From: an uncultured Sphingobium sp.
GTDB lineage: Bacteria > Pseudomonadota > Alphaproteobacteria > Sphingomonadales > Sphingomonadaceae
Assembly: GCA_913773715.1 (NCBI GenBank)
Contig: CAJYHD010000265.1
Span: 1-5,227, forward strand
Length of the DNA stretch: 5,227 nucleotides
Direction: 5' to 3'
The stretch's first letter is position 1; every line of letters starts with the position of its first letter. The position numbers and the translations under genes were made by a program. Shown here piece after piece: positions 1 to 5,227 of this stretch. The notes under the pieces are model-generated. The model saw only the letters and a program-made list of their open reading frames with translations. It was not told the origin of the DNA and made no database searches.

Positions 1-25
1 GCATAGCCCTTTCGATCCGGCAGGT

Positions 26-51
26 GCCCGCCGGCGTCAAGCCCGGCGGGC
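26..51. repeat. Perfect GC-rich inverted repeat, possible terminator
   Basis: The arms GCCCGCCGG (26-34) and CCGGCGGGC (43-51) are perfectly complementary, 9 bp each, around an 8-nt loop. No T-run follows on either strand, so this is not a textbook intrinsic terminator. If a plus-strand gene ends at TAG 4-6, the hairpin sits about 20 nt past its stop, a usual terminator position. If instead a minus-strand gene runs off the left edge, the repeat lies inside coding sequence and may only reflect Pro/Ala/Gly codons. The structure is seen directly. The role is open. Confidence 0.4.
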
Positions 52-106
52 TGCACGGTCTGGCCATCATCGACCGGAGCGATCGTCGAAATCGACGAAT
101 TCGATT

Positions 107-134
107 TTGCACGAAGGTCCGCTGGCGCTAGGTT
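107..134 (+). promoter_or_regulatory. Candidate ilvD promoter
   Basis: TTGCACG (107-113) and GCTAGGTT (127-134) are separated by 13 nt. This resembles the housekeeping promoter pattern described for Caulobacter (TTGACGS, 10-14 nt, GCTANAWC), matching 4 of 7 and 6 of 8 positions. Transcription would begin near base 140, giving a leader of about 40 nt before the ATG at 181. The site also argues against the in-frame TTG at 133, which would fall inside the -10 element. The match is imperfect and rests on sequence alone. Confidence 0.3.
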
Positions 135-180
135 GCCGGCCGAACGGGCCGCGAGGAGCCCGGCATCGGAGCACGACGCA

Positions 181-2031
181 ATGCCCAGGCTGAGATCCGC
201 CACCTCCACCCATGGCCGCAACATGGCCGGCGCCCGCGGCCTGTGGCGCGCCACCGGCATGAAGGACGGCGATTTCGGCAAGCCGATCATCGCCGTGGTG
301 AACTCCTTCACCCAGTTCGTGCCGGGCCATGTGCATCTGCAGGATCTCGGCCAGCTCGTCGCGCGCGAGATCGAGAAGGCCGGCGGCGTCGCCAAGGAGT
401 TCAACACGATCGCGGTCGATGACGGCATCGCCATGGGTCATGGCGGCATGCTCTATTCGCTGCCGAGCCGCGACCTGATCGCTGACAGCGTCGAATATAT
501 GGTCAACGCCCATTGCGCCGACGCGATCGTATGCATCTCCAACTGCGACAAGATTACGCCGGGCATGCTGATGGCGGCGATGCGGCTCAACATCCCGGTC
601 GTGTTCGTGTCCGGCGGCCCGATGGAAGCGGGCAAGGTCGTGCTGCGCGGCAAGAAGGTCGCGCTCGATCTGGTCGATGCGATGGTCGTCGCGGCTGATG
701 AAAGCTACACCGATGAGGAAGTAAAGACGATCGAACGCTCCGCCTGCCCGACCTGCGGCAGCTGCTCGGGCATGTTCACCGCCAACTCGAGGAACTGCCT
801 GACCGAAGCGCTGGGCCTTTCCCTCCCCGGCAACGGATCGACGCTAGCGACCCATGCCGATCGCGAACGCCTGTTCCGTGAAGCTGGCCACCTGATCGTC
901 GACATCACCAAGCGCTTTTATGAGCAGGATGATCACAGCGTTCTGCCCCGCTCGGTCGCCAGCTTCGCCGCGTTCGAAAACGCCATGAGCCTCGACATCG
1001 CAATGGGCGGCTCCACCAACACGGTGCTGCATCTGCTCGCCGCCGCCTATGAAGGCGGGGTTGATTTCACCATGGCCGACATCGATCGCCTATCGCGCCG
1101 CGTCCCCTGCCTCTGCAAGGTCGCGCCTGCCAAGAATGACGTGCATATGGAGGACGTCCACCGCGCGGGCGGCATCATGGCGATCCTGGGCGAATTGGAG
1201 CGTGCTGGCCTGATCGACGCGTCGCTGCCCACCGTCCATTCGCCGACGCTCGCCTCGGCTCTCGCGCGCTGGGACATTGGCCGCACGAACAGCGAGGAGG
1301 TGCGCAACTTCTATCGCGCGGCTCCCGGTGGCGTGCCGACGCAGGTTGCCTTCTCGCAAAGCGAACGCTGGGAAGAGCTGGACACCGATCGCGAAAACGG
1401 CGTCATCCGCTCGGCGGAACACCCCTTCTCCAAGGATGGCGGCCTGGCCGTCCTGTTCGGCAATCTCGCACCTGAAGGCTGCATCGTCAAAACCGCGGGC
1501 GTCGATGAAAGCATCCTCGTCTTCCACGGTACGGCGCGCGTTTATGAGAGCCAGGATGCAGCCGTTGCAGGAATCCTCGGCAACGAAGTCAAGGAAGGCG
1601 ACGTCGTCGTCATCCGCTACGAAGGGCCGAAGGGTGGACCGGGCATGCAGGAAATGCTCTATCCGACCAGCTATCTGAAATCGAAGGGCCTCGGCAAAGC
1701 CTGCGCGCTTATTACCGATGGGCGCTTTTCGGGCGGCACGTCGGGCCTGTCGATCGGCCATGTCTCGCCCGAAGCGGCGGAAGGCGGCCTGATCGCTTTG
1801 GTCGAAACCGGCGATCCGATCGTGATCGACATCCCCGCCCGCGTCATCAAGGTCGATCTGGACGATGCGCTGCTTGCCGCCCGCAAGGCCGAGATGGAAG
1901 CGCGGGGCGCGAAGGCGTGGAAACCCTTCGGTCGCAAGCGTGAAGTGTCCCCCGCGTTGCGCGCCTATGCCGCGATGACCACCAACGCCGCCAAGGGCGC
2001 GGTGCGCGACGTCAGCCAGATCGAGCATTGA
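181..2031 (+). CDS. ilvD: Dihydroxy-acid dehydratase, [4Fe-4S] type
   Basis: IlvD dehydrates 2,3-dihydroxy-isovalerate and 2,3-dihydroxy-3-methylvalerate to the 2-keto acids that precede valine, leucine and isoleucine; it is cytosolic. The 616-residue product equals the E. coli enzyme in length and aligns along it without gaps that I can see. Visible landmarks are HGRNMAGAR (11-19), [14 protein letters not shown] (40-53), VDDGIAMGH (79-87), SNCDK (120-124), CPTCGSCSG (189-197), MGGSTN (275-280), [12 protein letters not shown] (481-492) and [11 protein letters not shown] (512-522). Cys122 and Cys195 are the expected cluster ligands; Asp81, Asp123, Lys124 (carbamylated in the family) and Glu491 the expected metal ligands; Ser517 the expected catalytic base. 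VPGH replaces the PCN motif of oxygen-stable [2Fe-2S] enzymes, pointing to the oxygen-labile E. coli class. ATG 181 is chosen because family homology begins there and GGAG (168-171) lies 9 nt upstream. One oddity is Arg204 where the family has Met (TANSMNC). The gene is convergent with the SDR gene. Confidence 0.97.
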   Translation: MPRLRSATSTHGRNMAGARGLWRATGMKDGDFGKPIIAVVNSFTQFVPGHVHLQDLGQLVAREIEKAGGVAKEFNTIAVDDGIAMGHGGMLYSLPSRDLIADSVEYMVNAHCADAIVCISNCDKITPGMLMAAMRLNIPVVFVSGGPMEAGKVVLRGKKVALDLVDAMVVAADESYTDEEVKTIERSACPTCGSCSGMFTANSRNCLTEALGLSLPGNGSTLATHADRERLFREAGHLIVDITKRFYEQDDHSVLPRSVASFAAFENAMSLDIAMGGSTNTVLHLLAAAYEGGVDFTMADIDRLSRRVPCLCKVAPAKNDVHMEDVHRAGGIMAILGELERAGLIDASLPTVHSPTLASALARWDIGRTNSEEVRNFYRAAPGGVPTQVAFSQSERWEELDTDRENGVIRSAEHPFSKDGGLAVLFGNLAPEGCIVKTAGVDESILVFHGTARVYESQDAAVAGILGNEVKEGDVVVIRYEGPKGGPGMQEMLYPTSYLKSKGLGKACALITDGRFSGGTSGLSIGHVSPEAAEGGLIALVETGDPIVIDIPARVIKVDLDDALLAARKAEMEARGAKAWKPFGRKREVSPALRAYAAMTTNAAKGAVRDVSQIEH

Positions 2032-2069
2032 GCGAAAAGGGGGCGTCCGCGATGGACGCCCCCCTTCGC
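2032..2069. terminator. Bidirectional terminator between ilvD and the SDR gene
   Basis: A perfect 10-bp stem pairs GGGGGCGTCC (2039-2048) with GGACGCCCCC (2054-2063) around the 5-nt loop GCGAT. With small bulges it extends through AA/TT and GCG/CGC pairs to 2032 and 2069. It begins one base after the ilvD stop and ends one base before the SDR stop (TTA at 2071-2073 on this strand). Read on the minus strand, the core stem is followed by TTTT (2038-2035), the better match to an intrinsic terminator. On the plus side only TT follows, so ilvD would depend on stem strength. It probably serves both convergent genes. Confidence 0.8.
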
Positions 2070-2070
2070 C

Positions 2071-2802
2071 TTACACCATCGACCGGACCGGACGGACGAT
2101 CAGTTCGTTGACATCGACGTCGCCCGGCTGCTCCACCGCATAGGCGATGGCGCGTGCGATCGCGTCCGGCGTCAGCGCGATCTTGCGGAACTCGTCCATC
2201 GCGCCGACTGCAACCGGGTCGGTGATCGTGCTGGCGAGTTCGGATTCAACCACGCCCGGCGATACGACGGTGACGCGGATGTCGTCATTTTCAAGACGCA
2301 GCCCGTCCGAGATCGCGCGCACCGCATATTTGGTCGCGCAATAGACACCGCAGGTCGGCCAGACCTGATAGCCGCCGATCGATGAGATGTTGACGAAGTG
2401 GCCGCTGCCCTGCGCCTTCATCCGGGGCAAAGCCGCTGCGATCCCATGGAGGACGCCGCGAATGTTGACGTCGATCATCGCGTCCCATTCGTCCACCTTC
2501 ATGCTGGTGTAAAGCGATAGCGGCATGATGCCGGCATTGTTGATCAGCACGTCGATCCGCCTGAATGTCGCTTCGGTGGCGGCGACGAAGGCTTCGAAGT
2601 CGGTGCGACTGGTCACGTCGAGCGCGCGGAATTCCGCCGTGCCGCCGGATGCCCTGATCTCCTCGACCAGTGCCTGCAGCCTGTCGGTCCGCCGCGCGCC
2701 GAGCATGACCCGCACGCCCTTCTCCGCCAGCAGGCGGGCGGTGCCTTCGCCGATCCCGCTGCTCGCGCCGGTGATGGCGATCACTTTTCCTACGATAGTC
2801 AT
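2071..2802 (-). CDS. Classical SDR-family NAD(P)-dependent oxidoreductase
   Basis: The 243-residue product is a complete classical short-chain dehydrogenase/reductase, a soluble Rossmann-fold enzyme that interconverts alcohols and carbonyls with NAD(P)H. Cofactor motif TGASSGIG is at 11-18, LDV at 61-63, NNAG at 88-91, the structural Asn at 113, catalytic Ser141, Tyr154 and Lys158 (YCATK), and SPG at 181-183. Arg37-Arg38 after the second strand suggest NADP(H) preference. The C-terminus (VNELIVRPVR) resembles the YdfG-like group (COG4221). The substrate cannot be read from sequence. The start at 2802 is preferred over the in-frame ATG at 2817 because TGAGGAG (2810-2816) lies 7 nt before it, and using 2817 would put that site inside the coding region. 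The gene is divergent from an AraC-family regulator, a frequent arrangement in which the regulator controls the reductase. It is convergent with ilvD through a shared terminator. Confidence 0.93.
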   Translation of the reverse strand: MTIVGKVIAITGASSGIGEGTARLLAEKGVRVMLGARRTDRLQALVEEIRASGGTAEFRALDVTSRTDFEAFVAATEATFRRIDVLINNAGIMPLSLYTSMKVDEWDAMIDVNIRGVLHGIAAALPRMKAQGSGHFVNISSIGGYQVWPTCGVYCATKYAVRAISDGLRLENDDIRVTVVSPGVVESELASTITDPVAVGAMDEFRKIALTPDAIARAIAYAVEQPGDVDVNELIVRPVRSMV

Positions 2803-2809
2803 GGTCTGT

Positions 2810-2816
2810 CTCCTCA
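2810..2816 (-). promoter_or_regulatory. Ribosome binding site of the SDR gene
   Basis: On the minus strand this reads TGAGGAG, a strong Shine-Dalgarno match, with a 7-nt spacer to ATG 2802-2800. It overlaps the upstream in-frame ATG (2817-2815) and so decides the start in favour of 2802. Its distal end overlaps the palindrome at 2815-2829. Confidence 0.8.
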
Positions 2817-2829
2817 TTCCGGCGGAATG
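2815..2829. repeat. 15-bp palindrome in the SDR leader, candidate operator
   Basis: CATTCCG (2815-2821) and CGGAATG (2823-2829) are perfect 7-bp inverted arms around one central base. The palindrome touches the SDR ribosome binding site and lies just downstream of the inferred SDR transcription start (about 2833). A repressor bound here would block SDR expression. The half-site CGGAATG differs by one base from CAGAATG in the direct repeats at 2880-2909, so the same protein might contact both. The symmetry is seen; any operator role is inference, and a short palindrome can arise by chance. Confidence 0.4.
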
Positions 2830-2839
2830 CCGTTGAGGT

Positions 2840-2847
2840 GTTTATGC
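2840..2847 (-). promoter_or_regulatory. Candidate -10 element of the SDR gene
   Basis: The minus strand reads GCATAAAC, matching 6 of 8 positions of the alphaproteobacterial -10 pattern GCTANAWC. I see no -35 match 10-15 nt upstream of it. Transcription would start near 2833, giving a leader of about 31 nt. A missing -35 fits an activator-dependent promoter, and the direct repeats at 2880-2909 would lie at about -47 to -76, a usual place for AraC-family activators. An alternative is the perfect TATAAT on the minus strand at 2939-2934, which also lacks a -35 and would give a leader of about 125 nt. Confidence 0.3.
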
Positions 2848-2879
2848 GTCGGGAACGATGCAGGGCGGTATCACAGCGC

Positions 2880-2909
2880 TCCAGAATGATTGCCCAATTT
2901 TCCAGAATG
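2880..2909. promoter_or_regulatory. Paired 9-mer direct repeats, probable AraC-family binding site
   Basis: TCCAGAATG occurs at 2880-2888 and, identically, at 2901-2909. The period is exactly 21 bp, two turns of the helix, so both copies face the same side of the DNA. This tandem same-face layout is typical of AraC-family operators, where each subunit contacts a direct half-site. The pair lies between the divergent SDR and araC genes and nearly midway between their inferred starts, so it could serve both. Partial copies of the core are CGGAATG (2823-2829) and TAGAATG (2938-2944). The repeats are seen; the binding is inferred. Confidence 0.55.
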
Positions 2910-2922
2910 CAGCGCGGATGGT

Positions 2923-2952
2923 TTGACTGGGACATTATAGAATGGCTTTATC
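2923..2952 (+). promoter_or_regulatory. Candidate araC promoter giving a leaderless transcript
   Basis: TTGACTG (2923-2929) and GCTTTATC (2945-2952) are 15 nt apart. They match the Caulobacter-type housekeeping pattern (TTGACGS and GCTANAWC) at 6 of 7 and 7 of 8 positions, with a spacer one base longer than the 10-14 nt described. Transcription would start at about 2958-2959, on the ATG itself, so the mRNA would have no leader. That fits the absence of any Shine-Dalgarno sequence before the ATG. A perfect minus-strand TATAAT (2939-2934) sits inside this promoter; if used, the two promoters would compete. Confidence 0.45.
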
Positions 2953-2958
2953 GATCGC

Positions 2959-3852
2959 ATGATCCACCAAAGCCTCGCCGATCAGATCATCCGCCATATG
3001 TCCGAAGACGGGATCGAGGAAACCGCCATTCCGCGCCTCTCACTGGTGCGCTGGTCCGGCGAGAGTATTCCCGTGCCCATGCTCCAACGGCCATCGCTCT
3101 GCATCATCGCGCAAGGTGCCAAGCAGGTGATGGTGGGTGAGGCGATCCTCTCTTACGGTCCCGACAGCTACCTCGTCGCCTCGCTGGACCTGCCGATCAC
3201 CGGCATGGTGACGCGGGCCAGCGTCGCGGAGCCTTATCTCTGCTTCTGCCTCTATTTCGATATCGATGTGTTGAGCGAGTTGCTGCTGACTATTCCGACG
3301 CGCGAGATTCAGGATGGCGATTTTGGCATGGCGTTGACGCCCGCCGCACCCGAACTGGTCGATGCCGCCACGCGCCTCACCGCACTGCTGGGCGCGCCGC
3401 AGGAAAGCGCTTTGCTTGCCCCGCTCATCGAGCGCGAGCTGCTTCTGCGCCTCATAACCGGTCCCAACGGCGGCATCATCCGCGCCATCGCTGCGAGCGA
3501 CAGCCGCACCACGCAGATCGCGCGGACGATCCAGTGGCTGAAAGCGCATTTCCGCGAGCCATTCCATGGACGCGATCTCGCCCGGTTGGCAGGCATGAGC
3601 CTGTCGGGTTTTCACGATCATTTCCGCCGTGCGACGGCGATGACGCCGCTGCAATATCAAAAGCAGTTGCGCCTTCCTGAAGCGCGCCGACTGATGCTCG
3701 CAGAACAGGTAGCCGCCGCCGAGGCCGCTGATCGCGTCGGCTATGAAAGCCCGTCGCAGTTCAGCCGCGAATATCGCCGCCTGTTCGGCCTGCCCCCGCA
3801 GCGTGATGCCGCCAGCCTGCGCGACCGGATGGCGATGCCAGTCGCGATTTGA
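2959..3852 (+). CDS. AraC-family transcriptional regulator (AraC_N type)
   Basis: The 297-residue product fits an AraC-family activator with an AraC_N-type N-terminal half, the group that includes E. coli YqhC. Residues about 20-165 form the sensor domain (RPSLCIIAQGAKQV at 44-57, YLVASLDLPITG at 71-82, CFCLYF at 95-100, ERELLLRLITGPNG at 158-171). Residues about 185-282 carry two helix-turn-helix units: DLARLAGMSLSGFHDHFRRA (206-225) and AAEAADRVGYESPSQFSREY (253-272), ending in RRLFG. YqhC senses aldehydes; whether this one does is not shown. ATG 2959 is the first start after an in-frame TAG at 2938-2940; ATG 2998 is an alternative. Neither has a ribosome binding site. It is divergent from the SDR gene, its likely target, with 156 bp between the two starts. 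Pro240 stands in the helix joining the two DNA-binding units, where relatives usually have Gln (QLRLQEARR). The 3' end faces the glycosidase gene 22 nt away. Confidence 0.93.
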   Translation: MIHQSLADQIIRHMSEDGIEETAIPRLSLVRWSGESIPVPMLQRPSLCIIAQGAKQVMVGEAILSYGPDSYLVASLDLPITGMVTRASVAEPYLCFCLYFDIDVLSELLLTIPTREIQDGDFGMALTPAAPELVDAATRLTALLGAPQESALLAPLIERELLLRLITGPNGGIIRAIAASDSRTTQIARTIQWLKAHFREPFHGRDLARLAGMSLSGFHDHFRRATAMTPLQYQKQLRLPEARRLMLAEQVAAAEAADRVGYESPSQFSREYRRLFGLPPQRDAASLRDRMAMPVAI

Positions 3853-3874
3853 CGCTGGCACGCAGCGCGCTGGT

Positions 3875-5227
3875 TTAGCGATACCGGCCCAGCTTGACCT
3901 TGATCCAGCGCGGCTGATCGGTGAGGTTTAAGCCATAATCGGTCTGGTCGCCGTTCCAGACCCTGTCCATGATCCAGTTGTCACCGTCGAAATGTCCTTC
4001 TTCGACCCGAACGATCATGCCGCCTGCTTTGCTGCCATCTTTGGCATCGAAGTTAACCCTTACGTGATCGCCGGTGAAGAGGAATTCGTCGGACGATAGT
4101 TGTGCGACGATCAGGCCGCCGACCGGTTCCCTAGCCTGATCGGGAACATCAGCCTTGGGAAACCAGGATTTCTGTCCGAATTGCCATTCGCCAAAACTGG
4201 CCGTAATCGCCCAATCGCCCATGACCGTGTGGAGCGGCGACCCATCGTCCGGCTTCGCGCCACCCCAAACCGGATGAGCGAACGCAATTTTGGCCCATGG
4301 TGAAGCTGCCAACAGCTTGAACTTCGCGCCGAACGCCTCAAGCGTAGCATCATCCAGCGCCTTGGCGCCCAGGGGATAATTATAGTACCCGGTATCATCC
4401 ATGCCGAAGGGGGAAAAACCGATTGCCCCCTTCCCCAAGGCCGCCCAGAAATAGCGCGCATATTCCCGCGCATTGCCAATCTCCGGCACCATCAGCGCAT
4501 TGTCGGGTCGTGCAAACAGGTCGAAATGCTTGGCGACCTTGGCACTCTCGCGCTGGTAGATGTCCGGCGCCTCGATGTCGATAGAAGGGGTCGCCGCCTT
4601 CCAGATGTCGATGACATCGCCCTGCGGCCCCCCGCTGGACAGCACCATCGCATCGGCCTTCGCGGCGAAGGGATCGCCGAGTGAGGCGTTGACGTACATT
4701 GGCAGCGGCTTGATCGCCTTCCCCGCCGACGCCAGTTCCTCGATATAGCGCGCGGTATGCCATGTGTTGAAGGCGCGATCCGCCTGATCGCCGAAGACCG
4801 CAGCCCATGTGCCGCCGGGTTTCTTCATCGCCCGCGTCAGCGCAGCGGGCATTGGCCCCGCAAACAGCTTTTCCGCCGCCGCGCCATAATCGCGCGGATT
4901 GCGGTAGCTGCCGACTTCATTTTCCGGCTGAACCATGATGACGGTGTTTTGCGGATCTTGATCGCGGATATAGGTCATGAGCGCCAGGAAAGCCTTCTTG
5001 TCCGCCGCCAGCGTCGCCGCGCCATGCGCCGACAGCACGTCATGATCCTTGCCGTCACGTGTCTTCATCCGGGGGAAGCGACGGTTGTCGAGCTTCACCC
5101 ACTCGGGCGTGTAGAAAAGGCCGGTATTTTTCCAAGCGCCGAACCACAGCAACACGACCCGTTTGTCATGCTTGCGCGCTTCGTCGAGCAGCGTCTGGAC
5201 AAAGCTGAAGTCGAACTGGCCTTCCTT
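3875..5227 (-). CDS. GH35-like beta-galactosidase with DUF5597-type C-terminus, 5' partial
   Basis: The visible 450 residues are the C-terminal part of a clan GH-A glycoside hydrolase of the GH35/DUF5597 group, whose best-known relative is Cellvibrio Bgl35A, a xyloglucan beta-galactosidase. The reading frame is open to the right edge, so the start and any signal peptide lie outside. Relatives are about 550-600 residues, so roughly 100-150 are missing. Numbered from the edge, VVLLWFGAWKN is at 24-34, the acid/base motif QPENEVGSY at 100-108 (Glu104, codon 4918-4916), and the nucleophile motif MVPEIGN at 246-252 (Glu249, codon 4483-4481). Their 145-residue separation fits a barrel with catalytic Glu on strands 4 and 7. 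GFSPFG follows at 270-275. The part from about 330 onward, starting PLHTVMGDWAI, matches the C-terminal domain. Both catalytic residues are present, so the enzyme looks intact. Galactose release in the periplasm or outside the cell is inferred from the family. The GTG at 5155-5153 is internal, not the start. Confidence 0.87.
   Translation of the reverse strand, partial: KEGQFDFSFVQTLLDEARKHDKRVVLLWFGAWKNTGLFYTPEWVKLDNRRFPRMKTRDGKDHDVLSAHGAATLAADKKAFLALMTYIRDQDPQNTVIMVQPENEVGSYRNPRDYGAAAEKLFAGPMPAALTRAMKKPGGTWAAVFGDQADRAFNTWHTARYIEELASAGKAIKPLPMYVNASLGDPFAAKADAMVLSSGGPQGDVIDIWKAATPSIDIEAPDIYQRESAKVAKHFDLFARPDNALMVPEIGNAREYARYFWAALGKGAIGFSPFGMDDTGYYNYPLGAKALDDATLEAFGAKFKLLAASPWAKIAFAHPVWGGAKPDDGSPLHTVMGDWAITASFGEWQFGQKSWFPKADVPDQAREPVGGLIVAQLSSDEFLFTGDHVRVNFDAKDGSKAGGMIVRVEEGHFDGDNWIMDRVWNGDQTDYGLNLTDQPRWIKVKLGRYR

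Larger units (their letters stand above)
1..180. other. Upstream region of ilvD, no assignable gene
   Basis: No gene can be assigned to these 180 bases. Three readings stay open to the left edge. A plus-strand reading from base 3 to TAG at 129-131 has high GC at third positions only up to about base 80, then loses it. A minus-strand reading runs from inside the ilvD start region off the left edge and includes the stretch [17 protein letters not shown] second minus reading could start at ATG 68-70 or 65-67, without a ribosome binding site. A plus-strand gene could also end at TAG 4-6. I recognise no family in any of them. The base composition would allow the tail of one gene or the head of a divergent one, and sequence to the left of the window is needed to decide. 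Confidence 0.4.

Noticed and set aside
24..131. A possible 35-codon leader peptide (GTG start) controlling ilvD by attenuation
   Set aside because: It has scattered Ile, Leu and Val codons but no run of them, no ribosome binding site, and no terminator with a T-run follows.
133..180. In-frame TTG at 133 as the ilvD start, adding 16 residues
   Set aside because: The extension has no family similarity, ATG 181 gives exactly the usual 616 residues, GGAG lies 9 nt before it, and the TTG falls inside the candidate -10 element.
1090..2028. A 312-codon open frame antisense to ilvD
   Set aside because: It lies wholly within the well-supported ilvD gene, resembles no known family, and is the mirror effect expected in GC-rich coding DNA.
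2803..2817. ATG at 2817 as the SDR start, adding five residues
   Set aside because: The strong ribosome binding site at 2810-2816 overlaps this ATG and is correctly placed for ATG 2802.
2291..2935. A 214-codon open frame on the minus strand overlapping the SDR gene
   Set aside because: It is rich in Arg, Gln and His, is out of frame with the clear SDR motifs, and crosses the divergent control region.
2838..3140. A 100-codon plus-strand open frame starting in the intergenic region
   Set aside because: It runs out of frame into araC, has no ribosome binding site and no recognisable motif, and covers the regulatory repeats.
3040..3861. A 273-codon open frame antisense to araC
   Set aside because: The plus strand encodes an AraC regulator with two helix-turn-helix units over the same bases; the antisense product has no recognisable motif.
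5153..5155. GTG at 5155-5153 as the glycosidase start
   Set aside because: The frame stays open to the edge with family-like sequence (FDFSFVQTLLDEARKHDKRV) before it, so the true start is beyond the window.

Overview
The window looks like chromosomal DNA from an alphaproteobacterium, most likely a sphingomonad (Sphingomonas/Sphingobium/Novosphingobium type). This is inferred from the high GC with strongly GC-biased third codon positions, the protein sequence style, and promoter-like sites that fit the alphaproteobacterial housekeeping pattern better than the E. coli one. No mobile element, tRNA, rRNA, CRISPR array or phage gene is visible.

Layout, left to right. (1) 1-180: no gene can be assigned. 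The stretch holds a perfect GC-rich inverted repeat (26-51), two mutually exclusive small hairpins (83-107) and a candidate ilvD promoter (107-134). (2) 181-2031, plus: ilvD, a full-length 616-residue dihydroxy-acid dehydratase of the oxygen-sensitive [4Fe-4S] type, with one odd residue (Arg204) in an otherwise invariant active-site motif. (3) 2032-2069: a strong stem-loop, probably a bidirectional terminator, filling the 39-nt gap between convergent genes. (4) 2071-2802, minus: a complete classical short-chain dehydrogenase/reductase (SDR). (5) 2803-2958: a divergent control region with a 15-bp palindrome next to the SDR ribosome binding site, two identical 9-mers exactly 21 bp apart, and promoter-like elements in both directions. 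(6) 2959-3852, plus: an AraC-family regulator with an AraC_N-type N-terminal domain. (7) 3875-5227, minus: the C-terminal 450 residues of a GH35-like beta-galactosidase (clan GH-A, probable DUF5597 C-terminal domain). Its N-terminus lies beyond the right edge.

How the genes relate. ilvD is housekeeping branched-chain amino acid synthesis and seems independent of the rest. The SDR and AraC genes form a divergent pair. The 21-bp-spaced direct repeats lie almost midway between them, at about -47 to -76 from the inferred SDR start and -50 to -79 from the inferred araC start. This suggests the regulator controls the reductase and perhaps itself. The glycosidase converges on araC with only 22 nt between stop codons and probably belongs to a polysaccharide-use cluster to the right.

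I found no convincing undescribed system. The points most worth a second look are Arg204 of IlvD, the organised AraC/SDR intergenic region, and the probably leaderless start of the araC gene.
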